Origin: Dillenia suffruticosa
Lineage: Eukaryota; Streptophyta; Magnoliopsida; Dilleniales; Dilleniaceae
NCBI GenBank assembly: GCA_033439265.1
Contig: JAVTVX010000010.1
Span: 23,301,056-23,365,055, forward strand
DNA length: 64,000 bases
Reading direction: 5' to 3'
Of this stretch, positions 63,737 through 64,000 are shown piece after piece. The notes under the pieces are model-generated. The model made no database searches. It was not told the DNA's origin and worked only from the letters and a program-made list of their open reading frames with translations. The translations under genes and the position numbers were made by a program. Numbering within the stretch: position 1 is the stretch's first letter; every line of letters begins with the position of its first letter.

Positions 63737-64000
63737 TTTTTCACACATCCCATCTCTCTCTCTAACAAAACCCTCTTGTGATGTATCATAGGAAAATAAA
63801 GTACGGAATTACACCCCGACAGGTTTACCAACTATGGAGAAGCGGACTGCGATGGTGATAGCTTAAGCGTACGAGGATCCGATGGTGTCAGCGTTTGGTC
63901 CATTTTGTTGAATTTACGTTGTTGAAATCAAAAGGCTTTATATTAATTTGGAAAGGAAATTTTGGCTTTAATAAAAAAAGATTTCCTTGGTCCATACAAC
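63737..64000 (-). promoter_or_regulatory. Leader/promoter of the presequence gene
   Basis: A GA-rich leader (63750-63765, minus strand GAGAGAGAGATGGG) precedes the ATG. Two earlier ATGs lie within 20 nt of it: one in another frame and one in frame (MCEK). No clear TATA box was seen before the window edge. Confidence 0.35.

Overview
The window is nuclear DNA of a flowering plant, almost certainly a eudicot. The evidence is plant-type gene families (E2F with the MKPPF N-terminal motif, NDR1/HIN1-like LEA_2 proteins, a nepenthesin-type aspartic protease, a plant NEK6-class kinase, a plant AIF/FSP1-like oxidoreductase), short AT-rich introns with GT..AG borders, long (CT/GA)n tracts near promoters, and tRNA-derived SINEs and MITEs in AT-rich spacers. 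I cannot name the species.

Layout, left to right. 1-3200: first coding exon and 5' region of an E2F transcription factor (minus strand), whose first intron fills the left edge. 5448-8180: an unidentified minus-strand gene with a clear last coding exon and a likely 5'-UTR exon. 9066-10472: an intronless secreted aspartic protease (plus). 11817-13275: a shrunken XRN 5'-3' exoribonuclease pseudogene that keeps introns (minus). 15903-16553, 26295-27047 and 31089-31694: three intronless NHL (LEA_2) membrane proteins, all minus. The stretch 27-34 kb around the last two is built of several diverged copies of the same flanking DNA, including the decayed start of a fourth NHL gene. 40157-45667: a 14-exon NEK6-type kinase of 997 aa (minus). 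56881-58762: a 4-exon AIF/FSP1-type NAD(P)H:quinone oxidoreductase of 367 aa (plus). 61373-62793 and 63470-63736: exons of one or two minus-strand genes I do not recognise, a membrane protein and a mitochondrial presequence exon.

Between the genes the DNA is AT-rich and carries small transposons with recognisable target-site duplications (TSDs): a 556-bp MITE (22880-23435), a 963-bp GC-rich hAT-type element with an internal minisatellite (35234-36196), three members of a ~165-210 bp tRNA SINE family, at least three members of a very small (~87 bp) tRNA-like SINE family, a 331-bp 5'-truncated LINE (55139-55469), a ~1.1-kb degenerate ~35-bp repeat field (21393-22493) and a four-copy ~94-bp tandem repeat (32876-33257).

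The genes do not form a pathway. From memory, however, the order E2F - NHL - NEK6 - AIF-like recalls an ancestral block that is split across three Arabidopsis segments (around At2g36010, At5g22220 and At3g44200). Nothing here looks like a novel defence or mobile system. The most informative items are the decaying NHL cluster, the internally deleted XRN pseudogene, the tiny SINE family and the hAT element with captured repeats.
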